Assembly (NCBI GenBank): GCA_029557395.1 | Contig: JAKQIK010000016.1 | Span: forward strand, 1 to 16,279 | Length of the DNA: 16,279 nucleotides | Direction of reading: 5' to 3' | DNA from: a bacterium | GTDB taxonomy: Bacteria; Patescibacteriota; Saccharimonadia; Saccharimonadales; JACDBH01 | Shown here: in pieces, positions 7,405 through 13,114 of the stretch | Position numbering within the stretch: position 1 is the stretch's first letter | Layout of the letters: every line of letters starts with the position of its first letter | Translations under genes and position numbers: made by a program | The notes under the pieces: generated by a model | Databases searched by the model: none | What the model was told of the DNA's origin: nothing | The model's input: only the letters and a program-made list of their open reading frames with translations

Positions 7405-7426
7405 GGTCTTACCCTTACATCTGTAA
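7403..7426. repeat. Direct repeat, left copy (cassette boundary)
   Basis: The 24-bp repeat reads AAGGTCTTACCC followed by TTACATCTGTAA. The right copy at 10941-10964 is identical except for one base (T7410 against C10948) and has the same orientation. The four-gene minus-strand operon lies between the copies. The left copy begins exactly where uppP homology ends. Four more bases to the left (CCCT, 7399-7402) resemble the CCCC before an AAGGTCTTA at 10921-10933. Confidence 0.75.
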
Positions 7427-7511
7427 TTTTGTGTTATTTATTTGCTGGCTGATATATAAGTAAATCAAGTTCTGTTGCTCCATCTTGGCTTATGCTCAAC
7501 CCTTCTCAAAG

Positions 7512-8099
7512 TCATTTAGTTCGTAACAGTTCCGGTAAAGGATCTCCAAATTTTACCTCTAGTATATTACCAACCGTATCTTCTTCTGTTAGGTGCGGGT
7601 ATTGAGATCTGTACGCCGCCATGACGTCACCGAATACAGCATCGTTCCAGTCAAAACCTAATTGTTCTGAAACATCGCGAACGTGAGCTTCGCTGTTGCC
7701 TTCGATTTCTACATATGGATTAAGCCATGGCCATTCATCTAGAACAATTTCTGCATCCCCAAGTTTCCAGGTTTCACGTTTTGATTCTTGAAACGATCTA
7801 TATGGTAGCCCCACCGACTTTAGTAATTCAATGGTAGCTTGAAAATCATTAACGGTAATCTCATGTTCTTTAGCGCCATCAACCGATAAATCATTAAATT
7901 GTTTGTAAGTAAGCGTAATCTTGTTACCTTCATCGCGTACTCGAAGGAAAGCATTTTTCTGTTTCATTTCAGAGTTATCTATAATGGCACGCCTCATTGT
8001 CCGCATTTTTTGCGTCTGTTTAGCACCGATTTTTTTGAGTCGCTTGCGGATAAAACTCAAGTCAACGTTAGTGAACTTGGCTTCAAACTCTGTTTTCAT
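7512..8099 (-). CDS. CYTH-domain protein (triphosphate tunnel fold)
   Basis: A 195-residue protein with the CYTH signature. The N-terminal E-x-E-x-K is 'EFEAKF' (4-9). Basic strand residues follow in 'FLRVRDEGNKITLTYKQF' and 'KEHEITV', then the second acidic set in 'DAEIVLDEWPWLNPYVEIEG'. CYTH enzymes use these charged residues, lining a beta-barrel tunnel, with divalent metal to bind and hydrolyse triphosphates (thiamine triphosphate, tripolyphosphate) or, in class IV cyclases, to make cAMP. The substrate here cannot be told. The start is ATG 8099, only 2 nt after the stop of the upstream gene. TGCTATAAT ends 6 nt before this ATG, so the gene may also have its own leaderless promoter. It is the last gene of the minus-strand cassette. 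Confidence 0.85.
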   Translation of the reverse strand: MKTEFEAKFTNVDLSFIRKRLKKIGAKQTQKMRTMRRAIIDNSEMKQKNAFLRVRDEGNKITLTYKQFNDLSVDGAKEHEITVNDFQATIELLKSVGLPYRSFQESKRETWKLGDAEIVLDEWPWLNPYVEIEGNSEAHVRDVSEQLGFDWNDAVFGDVMAAYRSQYPHLTEEDTVGNILEVKFGDPLPELLRTK

Positions 8100-8101
8100 G
8101 T

Positions 8102-9520
8102 TTAAATTATAGCATCCCTAGTTGCGGTGAATCCATAATTTCTATACTTCCACTGAATTCTTTGATGAGGTAGCGTAGTATGCTTGAAGTCTATTGCCCT
8201 AAGCTCATCAAGATTTAACGTTAAAGGTTGATCGACAGGAATTCTGCCATTTGCATAAGAGCTTAGATACTCTTCTAGTAAGATATGGAATCTAAATAAA
8301 TCGTTCCTATGCTTATTTTTCGATGATAATATTTGGTGATGTGTTTCAATAAAAAACGATAAATAGTCAGGGTCGAAAGGATCAAGTTCACCAATAATTT
8401 TTCTAGTCTTATTGTCACGTTGTTTTATAGTGCCAAACTTACGACGCTGCTCGTCAAGTTCAGTTATATAATTACTAAACGTAAACCCAAGGCTTTGCCA
8501 CTCCATAGACCCCTTCTTTAGGGACTTTATAGTTCTATATGCATCCATATGAATTGCATCCAATCTACCCTCGACAAAATATTCATCCAGCATTTCTTCT
8601 AGCCGCGAAGATCGAACTAGTGGCCCGAATGCCGAAGGCATTGTTTGAAAATATCTAACCCCAAAAGCTATACTGGCTACCATTTCACCCTCACGCTTAA
8701 AAATATCTGTCATTTCGGGATTTCCAACCGAGTCGAATAAACCCGAGAACTTTTCTAGTAGACCGGTTTTCTGTAGCATATCAAATGTCCACACATGATC
8801 CATAAAATCATGTACTGCTAGAGATATTTTCGAACCCATAAACCCACTTACACCTAGTATGCGTTCGTTCTTTAAGTACTCGGTCAAGGGAAGTATTCCT
8901 GACCCCGCAACAGCTCCATATTCTTTAATTATGTCTTTGTTCGCAGGATCTATTGATATAACCATACCTTTATTCAGAACTTTTTCGAGACTTCTTGGAG
9001 TATTACTACTGAATTGGTACGAGTCGGTCCTTTTAATTCTCTTGATACTCTCATGAACCGAAGCTTCGATGTCATTCTGGCTTTCTTCTATGTGTTCGTT
9101 TAATGACCGGTGTAAATAGCCAAATTGCTCATCATTTATCAAAAGAGCCAGTTCTTCATCGGTTGTATTTGGGGATATTTCCCTAAACCTTTCTAGCCCT
9201 GTATCCACATCTGTCTCTAAAAAGCAGGTTACAATTTTTTTTGCAAACTGATTTCCTACACTTTCAACGGCATGCATGGGGGCATAAAGTGCGGCTAGCG
9301 ATCTGTCTAGCGGTGTTAGATCAGGCTGCATATACCAAGACCTTATAAACTGTGAAGCACGATATTCTCGCTCTAATCTTTCTATAGTTGCTGGCTTATC
9401 TATCTCTACCTCTGTAATTTCTAAAGATCGGTTACCTATTAAATATCCGATCATCGGATGTGGATTTTCGTGATCTCTCATTAACTCCACAGCTTCTGTT
9501 TCGGGATTATGCTGTGTCAT
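8102..9520 (-). CDS. Unknown 472-residue helical protein in the repeat-flanked cassette
   Basis: I do not recognise this protein. It is mostly charged and predicted helical, with no signal peptide, no membrane segment and one Cys. Notable stretches, numbered from the first Met (9523), are 'IRSWYMQPDLTPLDRSLAAL' (60-79), 'GAVAGSGILPLTEYLKNERI' (203-222), a metal-site-like cluster 'LAVHDFMDHVW' (H238, D239, D242, H243), and a second His cluster near the C-terminus ('ETHHQIL', then 'RFHILLEEYL'). An H-D-x-x-D-H arrangement can bind metal, as in HD-type or ferritin-like helices, but the surrounding pattern fits no family I know. Two ATGs occur in tandem. The second (9520) is better spaced from GGGAGA, and either overlaps the 3' end of the kinase gene, so the two are probably translationally coupled. 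The CYTH gene follows 2 nt after its stop. Confidence 0.75.
   Translation of the reverse strand: MTQHNPETEAVELMRDHENPHPMIGYLIGNRSLEITEVEIDKPATIERLEREYRASQFIRSWYMQPDLTPLDRSLAALYAPMHAVESVGNQFAKKIVTCFLETDVDTGLERFREISPNTTDEELALLINDEQFGYLHRSLNEHIEESQNDIEASVHESIKRIKRTDSYQFSSNTPRSLEKVLNKGMVISIDPANKDIIKEYGAVAGSGILPLTEYLKNERILGVSGFMGSKISLAVHDFMDHVWTFDMLQKTGLLEKFSGLFDSVGNPEMTDIFKREGEMVASIAFGVRYFQTMPSAFGPLVRSSRLEEMLDEYFVEGRLDAIHMDAYRTIKSLKKGSMEWQSLGFTFSNYITELDEQRRKFGTIKQRDNKTRKIIGELDPFDPDYLSFFIETHHQILSSKNKHRNDLFRFHILLEEYLSSYANGRIPVDQPLTLNLDELRAIDFKHTTLPHQRIQWKYRNYGFTATRDAII
8106..8114 (-). promoter_or_regulatory. Candidate extended -10 promoter for the CYTH gene (leaderless)
   Basis: On the minus strand TGCTATAAT is a perfect extended -10. 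It is followed by TTAAAC and then the ATG. It overlaps the last codons of the upstream gene, and no -35 is obvious. If it is active, the transcript would start at or next to the ATG. Confidence 0.5.
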
Positions 9521-10142
9521 CATTTTCTCCCACAGATAGGCTAGATAATAATATTGAGTTCATAAAATTAATAACCTTTATCCTTAATTCCGGTAAATCA
9601 CCAGAATTAATAATTGTATACTTAGCCATCTCTAAAAGTTTAGGAATATTTGTTCCGGAATAGCTACCTGTTGATTCATTTTCGTGGGAGGCAAGGAATT
9701 CTTCATATGATAAATTATCTCTTGAACCATCAGATCTATTCTTTAGCCTATAGTATCGTTCAGTAGGCGCATCAGGATTATTTACCATAACCCCTAATAA
9801 AAAGCCACCGAGTGATTTCTGTATATATTCACCTTCTACAGGAGAATATATACCCGTCAGGACAAGTCCTCTTGAATTCATGCCCGCCACTTTTCGTATG
9901 GCAATGTCAACAAAATATTCCGGAGCGATATTATCTCGCATTTTGTTTGCATATACTCTTTGGTTTTCTCTTGTAGCTTCAATGCCCTGTTCCGACATTT
10001 CATGTCTTAGGACATCGCTTAGTGAGATGTGAGTAAAGCCAAATTCTTCTGTAACTATATCAGCAATGCTATCTTTGCCAGATGCGGCATATCCGACGAT
10101 CCCCATCAAGCTTTTATGAATTACTGGATCTTTATCAGTCAT
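9507..10142 (-). CDS. P-loop nucleoside/nucleotide kinase-like protein
   Basis: A 211-residue protein. The Walker A is 'GIVGYAASGKDSIADIV' (G17-S25: GYAASGKDS). It is followed by 'GFTHISLSDVLRHEMSEQGI' and 'ATRENQRVYANKMRDN' (56-71), the pattern of dephospho-CoA-kinase-like and archaeal UPF0200 kinases, where S-x-x-D-V-[IL]-R binds the acceptor. 'RGLVLTGIYSPVEGEYIQ' (91-108) gives the next core strand. 'APTERYYRLKNRSDGSRDNL' (125-144) is a lid-like basic segment, with a conserved R-x-x-R-x-x-x-R pattern closing over ATP. The acceptor is unknown: a nucleotide, coenzyme or small metabolite is possible. It starts 9 nt after the GreA-like gene and overlaps the next gene, so it is a middle gene of the operon. 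No good Shine-Dalgarno is seen: GAGG lies about 14 nt upstream. Confidence 0.8.
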   Translation of the reverse strand: MTDKDPVIHKSLMGIVGYAASGKDSIADIVTEEFGFTHISLSDVLRHEMSEQGIEATRENQRVYANKMRDNIAPEYFVDIAIRKVAGMNSRGLVLTGIYSPVEGEYIQKSLGGFLLGVMVNNPDAPTERYYRLKNRSDGSRDNLSYEEFLASHENESTGSYSGTNIPKLLEMAKYTIINSGDLPELRIKVINFMNSILLSSLSVGENDDTA

Positions 10143-10151
10143 GGTTGATAA

Positions 10152-10754
10152 TTAATCCTCTACTTTAATTACCTGAACTTTGCGCATGAAATACTGTTTG
10201 ACTGCCGACTGGTCAATTCTTTCGATTTTAACTCGGATATCACTTCCTGCGTTGTGAAGCATTCCTTCAAACCCAACTGTTTGTCCCAGCATAGTCCTAG
10301 CAAGGGGTGAGTCAGGAGAAATTCCCATTACCTCATCTTCGAACCCCTCACTAGTAACACCTTCAGGATAACCCGATCTGAAGCCCACCACATCAACTGG
10401 GAAGGAGTAGCCACCCTGATTTACTAACACCCTGCTCCCTATAGTCGCTCTGGGTTCTCCCGGATCGGGGTACTCAATTACTACAGCACCAACATACGGA
10501 CTAATTGCTGACATTTGCTGGCCTATAATCTTTGCTTCATTATCAGTAGCAATAAAGGCACCATCATGCCAGTCATCGCCACCAGACACGGATTTTTTTT
10601 GTTCGATAACTTCGTTATACGCATTTCTTTGTTTTTCTATTGCTTTCTCAACAGCTTCACTTTCGTGCGGCAACAATACTTTTCCTACAGAATCGATATC
10701 ACCAGCCAAGTACAAATCCAGATATTCTTTGTTTGATAATATTCGAGGCTTCAT
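10152..10754 (-). CDS. GreA/GreB-like transcript cleavage factor, divergent
   Basis: A 200-residue protein resembling GreA with extensions at both ends. Residues ~30-88 form the coiled-coil domain. The tip 'GGDDWHDGAF' aligns with the GreA 'GDLKENAEY' loop, so D61 and D64 match the acidic D-x-x-E pair that places Mg2+ in the RNA polymerase active site, and 'DNEAKIIGQQMSAI' is the second helix. Residues ~105-165 are the FKBP-like polymerase-binding domain, with 'IGSRVLVN', 'FPVDVVGF' and 'MGISPDSPLARTMLGQTVGF' containing the family S-P-L-A-R motif. It may rescue stalled polymerase. The changed tip and the ~40 extra residues suggest a specialised paralogue rather than the housekeeping GreA, which I cannot check here. 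It is first in the minus-strand operon. Confidence 0.82.
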   Translation of the reverse strand: MKPRILSNKEYLDLYLAGDIDSVGKVLLPHESEAVEKAIEKQRNAYNEVIEQKKSVSGGDDWHDGAFIATDNEAKIIGQQMSAISPYVGAVVIEYPDPGEPRATIGSRVLVNQGGYSFPVDVVGFRSGYPEGVTSEGFEDEVMGISPDSPLARTMLGQTVGFEGMLHNAGSDIRVKIERIDQSAVKQYFMRKVQVIKVED

Positions 10755-10760
10755 TTATAA

Positions 10761-10789
10761 ACAGTAACCTATATTAGTATTTAAGTCAA
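10761..10789 (-). promoter_or_regulatory. Promoter of the minus-strand cassette operon (leaderless)
   Basis: On the minus strand TTGACT (10789-10784) and TACTGT (10766-10761) are 17 nt apart. TACTGT ends 6 nt before the GreA-like ATG. No Shine-Dalgarno sequence precedes the gene, in keeping with a leaderless mRNA. Confidence 0.55.
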
Positions 10790-10810
10790 CATTCTTTAAT
10801 TAATTATCGG

Positions 10811-10873
10811 TCTAGGAGCCTGGCCGTACTTTTGCCCAGCCAGTCGCTATGTAGCTAGCAGGCCAGTTCTAGA
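10811..10873. repeat. Interrupted inverted repeat upstream of the cassette promoter
   Basis: TCTAG-N4-CTGGCC (10811-10825) pairs with GGCCAG-N2-CTAGA (10861-10873), giving 11 paired positions around a 35-nt loop. It lies between the cassette promoter and the surface-protein remnant. It could be a transcription barrier, or a relic of the event that brought in the cassette. No T-run follows. Confidence 0.35.
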
Positions 10874-11008
10874 GCCATCCAACAGTGGCCAAAAGAAGGA
10901 TCAGCCATTTACGAAGAGCTCCCCAAGGTCTTAGCTTCTCAAGGTCTCACCCTTACATCTGTAAACGGCGGTTCGGGCATAGTAATTGTTCGTTATCAAA
11001 TAGCTTAG
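10859..11008 (+). pseudogene. C-terminal remnant of a 'GGSGIVIVRY' surface/tail-type protein
   Basis: Between stops at 10856 and 11006 an open frame without a start encodes 49 residues. It ends 'QGLTLTSVNGGSGIVIVRYQ' plus 'IA'. The 'GGSGIVIVRY' ending is a recurring C-terminus of glycine-rich and LamG-type surface or tail proteins. The upstream part ('QQWPKEGSAIYEELPKVLAS') is not recognisable. The fragment has no ribosome site and contains the right direct-repeat copy, so I read it as the 3' end of a broken gene of the same class as the genes at 3636-7177. Confidence 0.55.
10941..10964. repeat. Direct repeat, right copy (cassette boundary)
   Basis: AAGGTCTCACCC followed by TTACATCTGTAA matches 23 of 24 bases of 7403-7426, 3538 bp away. 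It lies within the coding remnant, at residues 'QGLTLTSVN'. A second AAGGTCT occurs 16 bp upstream (10925-10931), and the left copy could be derived from this side by a 16-nt slip between the two. Confidence 0.75.
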
Positions 11009-11045
11009 ATAAGTATTGTGAATAAATCAGTTTGGTCAATGAGAG

Positions 11046-11074
11046 TTGACATACTTTATGGAGATGCTTAACAT
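11046..11074 (+). promoter_or_regulatory. Promoter of the surface/membrane protein pair (leaderless)
   Basis: A perfect -35 TTGACA (11046-11051) and a -10 TAACAT (11069-11074) are 17 nt apart. Seven nt then separate the -10 from the ATG at 11082. The TTG of the -35 is in frame with the gene and could be mistaken for its start. Confidence 0.65.
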
Positions 11075-11081
11075 GATGCTA

Positions 11082-12122
11082 ATGACTATTTATAGAAACA
11101 TAGAAATAGCTAACACTAAATTTTTGACAAAAGGTCTAGTTGTAGCAGGTTTGCTGTTTGCTGTATTTAACATAAGTACTACAAACGTCAAAGCTCAGGA
11201 TAATTTGTTGTTTTTTGGTCAAAAACAAGCTTATACGGTAATTGTGCGCCCAGATAAAAGGGCGATTACCTATGGCAAAATTTACTTAAACAACGGGGGT
11301 GGGAACTATATTGACAAGACATCTTTTACGGTGCCAGAAGGTGTTGAGGTGTCGAATATGTCTATCTACCAGATACTTTTGCCTGAAAGTTGTACAGGCA
11401 GTGGGTATAACAGTGACATTTATGGCTCAAGTTCTGGTAGAGGATATGGGCCAACTTGTAGTAGTTTGGATAATAATATATTTGACCTAGATGGTTATTA
11501 TTCTGATTCTGTATATAGCTATGAATCAACGATCAGGCAAGAAAAAGTTAATTTTAGCCAAGATGGGCAGACTTACAACTTAACTTTGCCAGAGCCAATC
11601 GAACCGGGCAGGCGAGGTGCGTATGTGGTCTCGTATATTGCTAACAAGGGTTATGTAACGGACTCGTTTGGACTGTTTACCCTAAATTTCAAAACTCTCA
11701 AAGTAAAGCAGAATATAGAAGAAGTTAGAGCATCGGTATATCTGCCTAACAACTTCTATAGTGAAAATAGTACTAGCAAGATATCAAATAATGTCAGCAA
11801 CTTGAGTAATCTTGAAACAAGTTTGTCCTCTGGTGCCTCTGTGAATAAAAGTCTCGGTGAATTACAGAATAATATTGGTAAAGGTGGTCAATTTAGCGAA
11901 ACGGGTAAAGGTTTACTAGCTAACGAGACTCTTGTAGTGAGTGGAAAATTTGCCGATGCAGTCTGGAAGCTAAAACGTAATGTTATTTTTGTTGCTGTAG
12001 TTATCCTCGTGTCATTAATACCAGTAGTTATATTCTTATTAAAGAAAGCTAATGGTGCTGTAGAGGCTCCACAAAAGGAAGGTCATAAACAATGGACAAA
12101 GAAGTCGAAATCGAACAAGTAA
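11082..12122 (+). CDS. Exported surface protein with signal peptide and C-terminal membrane anchor
   Basis: A 346-residue protein of no family I recognise. With the ATG at 11082, residues 1-18 are a basic n-region, 19-32 a hydrophobic core ('LVVAGLLFAVFNIS'), and 'NVKA|QD' (after residue 38) a good signal-peptidase site. The mature part is beta-rich with several Y/N/S stretches. Two cysteines ('PESCTGSG' and 'YGPTCSSLD') may form a disulfide. 'VIFVAVVILVSLIPVVIFLL' (~300-320) is a transmembrane anchor, followed by a short lysine-rich cytoplasmic tail. The bulk of the protein is therefore outside. In-frame upstream starts (TTG 11046, ATG 11058 and 11064) fall within the promoter. The tail overlaps the next gene by 31 nt, so the two are co-expressed and perhaps interact in the membrane. 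Confidence 0.8.
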   Translation: MTIYRNIEIANTKFLTKGLVVAGLLFAVFNISTTNVKAQDNLLFFGQKQAYTVIVRPDKRAITYGKIYLNNGGGNYIDKTSFTVPEGVEVSNMSIYQILLPESCTGSGYNSDIYGSSSGRGYGPTCSSLDNNIFDLDGYYSDSVYSYESTIRQEKVNFSQDGQTYNLTLPEPIEPGRRGAYVVSYIANKGYVTDSFGLFTLNFKTLKVKQNIEEVRASVYLPNNFYSENSTSKISNNVSNLSNLETSLSSGASVNKSLGELQNNIGKGGQFSETGKGLLANETLVVSGKFADAVWKLKRNVIFVAVVILVSLIPVVIFLLKKANGAVEAPQKEGHKQWTKKSKSNK

Positions 12123-12481
12123 AATCGCCCACTCAACAGTCAAATAGGCCAGAGGATAGGATCAACTACTACGCTGTTGGTGGCATAAGTATTGTTGTTA
12201 GTGTGATTACTGGTTTACTTACTTTTTGCACCATCCTTATGTTAAGTAACCACAATGATTCGACGGCGGTACTACCAAGCTTGTCTTTACTAGTAGCCTT
12301 ATTATTTTTTGGTTTACCATTAATCTATACTATTAAATTTGGTTGGCGAACTCTGGTGATGACATACATTGCTCAAGCTTTGATATTATTTATTCTTTCA
12401 TTGTCTGTCGTGTTTTTGTACCAGCCAGACAAAAGTTCCTCGCGCTACGACTACCTCGATGGTTACAGGATTATCGAATAG
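12092..12481 (+). CDS. Three-helix membrane protein
   Basis: A 129-residue protein with no recognised family. A charged, cytoplasmic-looking N-terminus (1-25) is followed by three hydrophobic segments: about 27-51 ('AVGGISIVVSVITGLLTF'), 60-81 ('LPSLSLLVALLFFGLPLIYT') and 87-109 ('TLVMTYIAQALILFILSLSV'). A short polar C-terminus follows. The ATG is preceded by a good ribosome site (GGAAGG, about 9 nt upstream) inside the end of the upstream gene, with which it overlaps by 31 nt in another frame. It is probably a membrane partner of the anchored surface protein. Confidence 0.78.
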   Translation: MDKEVEIEQVKSPTQQSNRPEDRINYYAVGGISIVVSVITGLLTFCTILMLSNHNDSTAVLPSLSLLVALLFFGLPLIYTIKFGWRTLVMTYIAQALILFILSLSVVFLYQPDKSSSRYDYLDGYRIIE

Positions 12482-12551
12482 TGTCCAGAGTATCCTGGTA
12501 TTGATAGAAAGATAAAAACAGTTAAAAATACGTACTCATTCAAAATAAATA

Positions 12552-12580
12552 TTGCTATTGGTGTTCGAATCTGCTATAAT
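12552..12580 (+). promoter_or_regulatory. rpsO promoter
   Basis: TTGCTA (12552-12557) and TATAAT (12575-12580) are 17 nt apart, and TGC before the -10 makes it an extended -10 promoter. Transcription from about 12587 leaves a leader of about 90 nt before rpsO. Confidence 0.75.
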
Positions 12581-12586
12581 GGCAGT

Positions 12587-12675
12587 AACGCTATCAGGGA
12601 TATCCCACAGGAGAAGTGCTAATCTAGCTTCACCGAACAACTATTTTAAGTAAATTAACGAAGGAAGTGTCTAAA
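12587..12675 (+). promoter_or_regulatory. rpsO leader with two small hairpins (possible S15 autoregulatory site)
   Basis: GGGATATCCC (12597-12606) is a perfect palindrome. GAA-gt-GCTA-atc-TAGC-TTC (12613-12631) can form a 7-bp hairpin with a GU bulge. In several bacterial phyla S15 represses its own mRNA by binding structured leaders of unrelated shapes, so a leader of this length is suggestive. I cannot show that it resembles a known S15 motif. Confidence 0.3.
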
Positions 12676-12942
12676 TTGATAACAACAGAGAAGAAAAGCC
12701 AGATCATAGCTGATCTAGCGACAGACAAAAAAGATACCGGCAGCCCTGTTGTGCAGGTTGGTATATTAACAGCGCGTATTGCAGAGATTACAGAGCATTT
12801 ACAGACTAACAAGAAGGATCATATGGCTCGTCGTGGTTTGCTCCAGATGGTTGGAAAGCGCAAAAAATTACTCAAGTACATAGCCGACAAAGATCCAGCA
12901 TTATATTTGAGTACAATTAAAAAATTAGGTATTCGCAAGTAG
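12676..12942 (+). CDS. rpsO: 30S ribosomal protein S15
   Basis: S15 binds the central domain of 16S rRNA early in 30S assembly. The family pattern is clear: 'EKKSQIIADLATDKKDTGSP' then 'VVQVGILTARIAEITEHLQT', with the conserved D-T-G-S-x-x-V-Q, and 'NKKDHMARRGLLQMVGKRKK' then 'LLKYI'. I chose TTG 12676 (88 residues, the usual size is 89) because AGGAAG sits 8 nt upstream. The GTG at 12667, in the same frame, overlaps that ribosome site and adds only 'MSK'-type residues. It is followed by pnp, the ancient rpsO-pnp pairing also seen in E. coli, so joint control of the two is likely. Confidence 0.93.
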   Translation: MITTEKKSQIIADLATDKKDTGSPVVQVGILTARIAEITEHLQTNKKDHMARRGLLQMVGKRKKLLKYIADKDPALYLSTIKKLGIRK

Positions 12943-12956
12943 CTTGTACACTTCTA

Positions 12957-12991
12957 GGCCACACCCTCGTCTCAATCTGCAGGGTGTCGCC
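12957..12991 (+). promoter_or_regulatory. rpsO-pnp intergenic stem-loop
   Basis: GGCCACACCCT (12957-12967) pairs with AGGGTGTCGCC (12981-12991): ten base pairs, one C-C mismatch and a 13-nt loop. It has no T-run, so an RNA-processing or stability element is more likely than a terminator. Confidence 0.45.
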
Positions 12992-13016
12992 AATGAAATG
13001 CGCAAAATAATTAACC

Positions 13017-13099
13017 AGAACTTGGTATCAGAGCATAGCTATACAGCAAGTCTTTTGCATTTTGACTGCTGGTATACCTAAACCTTGCTACCAAGTTCT
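13017..13099 (+). promoter_or_regulatory. pnp leader: nested double stem-loop
   Basis: A perfect 11-bp outer stem, AGAACTTGGTA (13017-13027) with TACCAAGTTCT (13089-13099), encloses an inner hairpin. The inner arms are ATACAGCAAGTC (13041-13052) and GACTGCTGGTAT (13064-13075), with 11 pairs and two single-base bulges around an 11-nt loop. It ends 15 nt before the pnp ATG. In E. coli, RNase III cleaves a long leader stem and PNPase then degrades the mRNA, controlling its own level. An equivalent circuit here is inference. Confidence 0.55.
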
Positions 13100-13114
13100 A
13101 ACAGAAGGAGCAAA

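Noticed and set aside
7438..7511. Possible 21-residue peptide on the minus strand just after the CYTH gene (TTG start, ending QPANK)
   Set aside because: It begins after two in-frame stops, has only a weak upstream purine run and resembles nothing known; too short to separate from chance.
11046..11081. Upstream TTG and ATG starts for the surface protein
   Set aside because: The TTG belongs to a perfect -35 box, and the extra residues would spoil the short basic start of the signal peptide.
12552..12580. GTGTTCGAATC resembles a tRNA T-arm
   Set aside because: No acceptor, D or anticodon stems surround it; it is the spacer of the rpsO promoter.
12611..12627. Tiny leader ORF (GTG CTA ATC TAG) after AGGAG in the rpsO leader
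   Set aside because: Three codons with poor spacing from the purine run; a hairpin explains the sequence better.
13085..13114. Upstream TTG start for pnp, adding 10 residues
   Set aside because: It lies within the leader stem and has no ribosome site, while ATG 13115 has AAGGAG and begins at the usual PNPase N-terminus.
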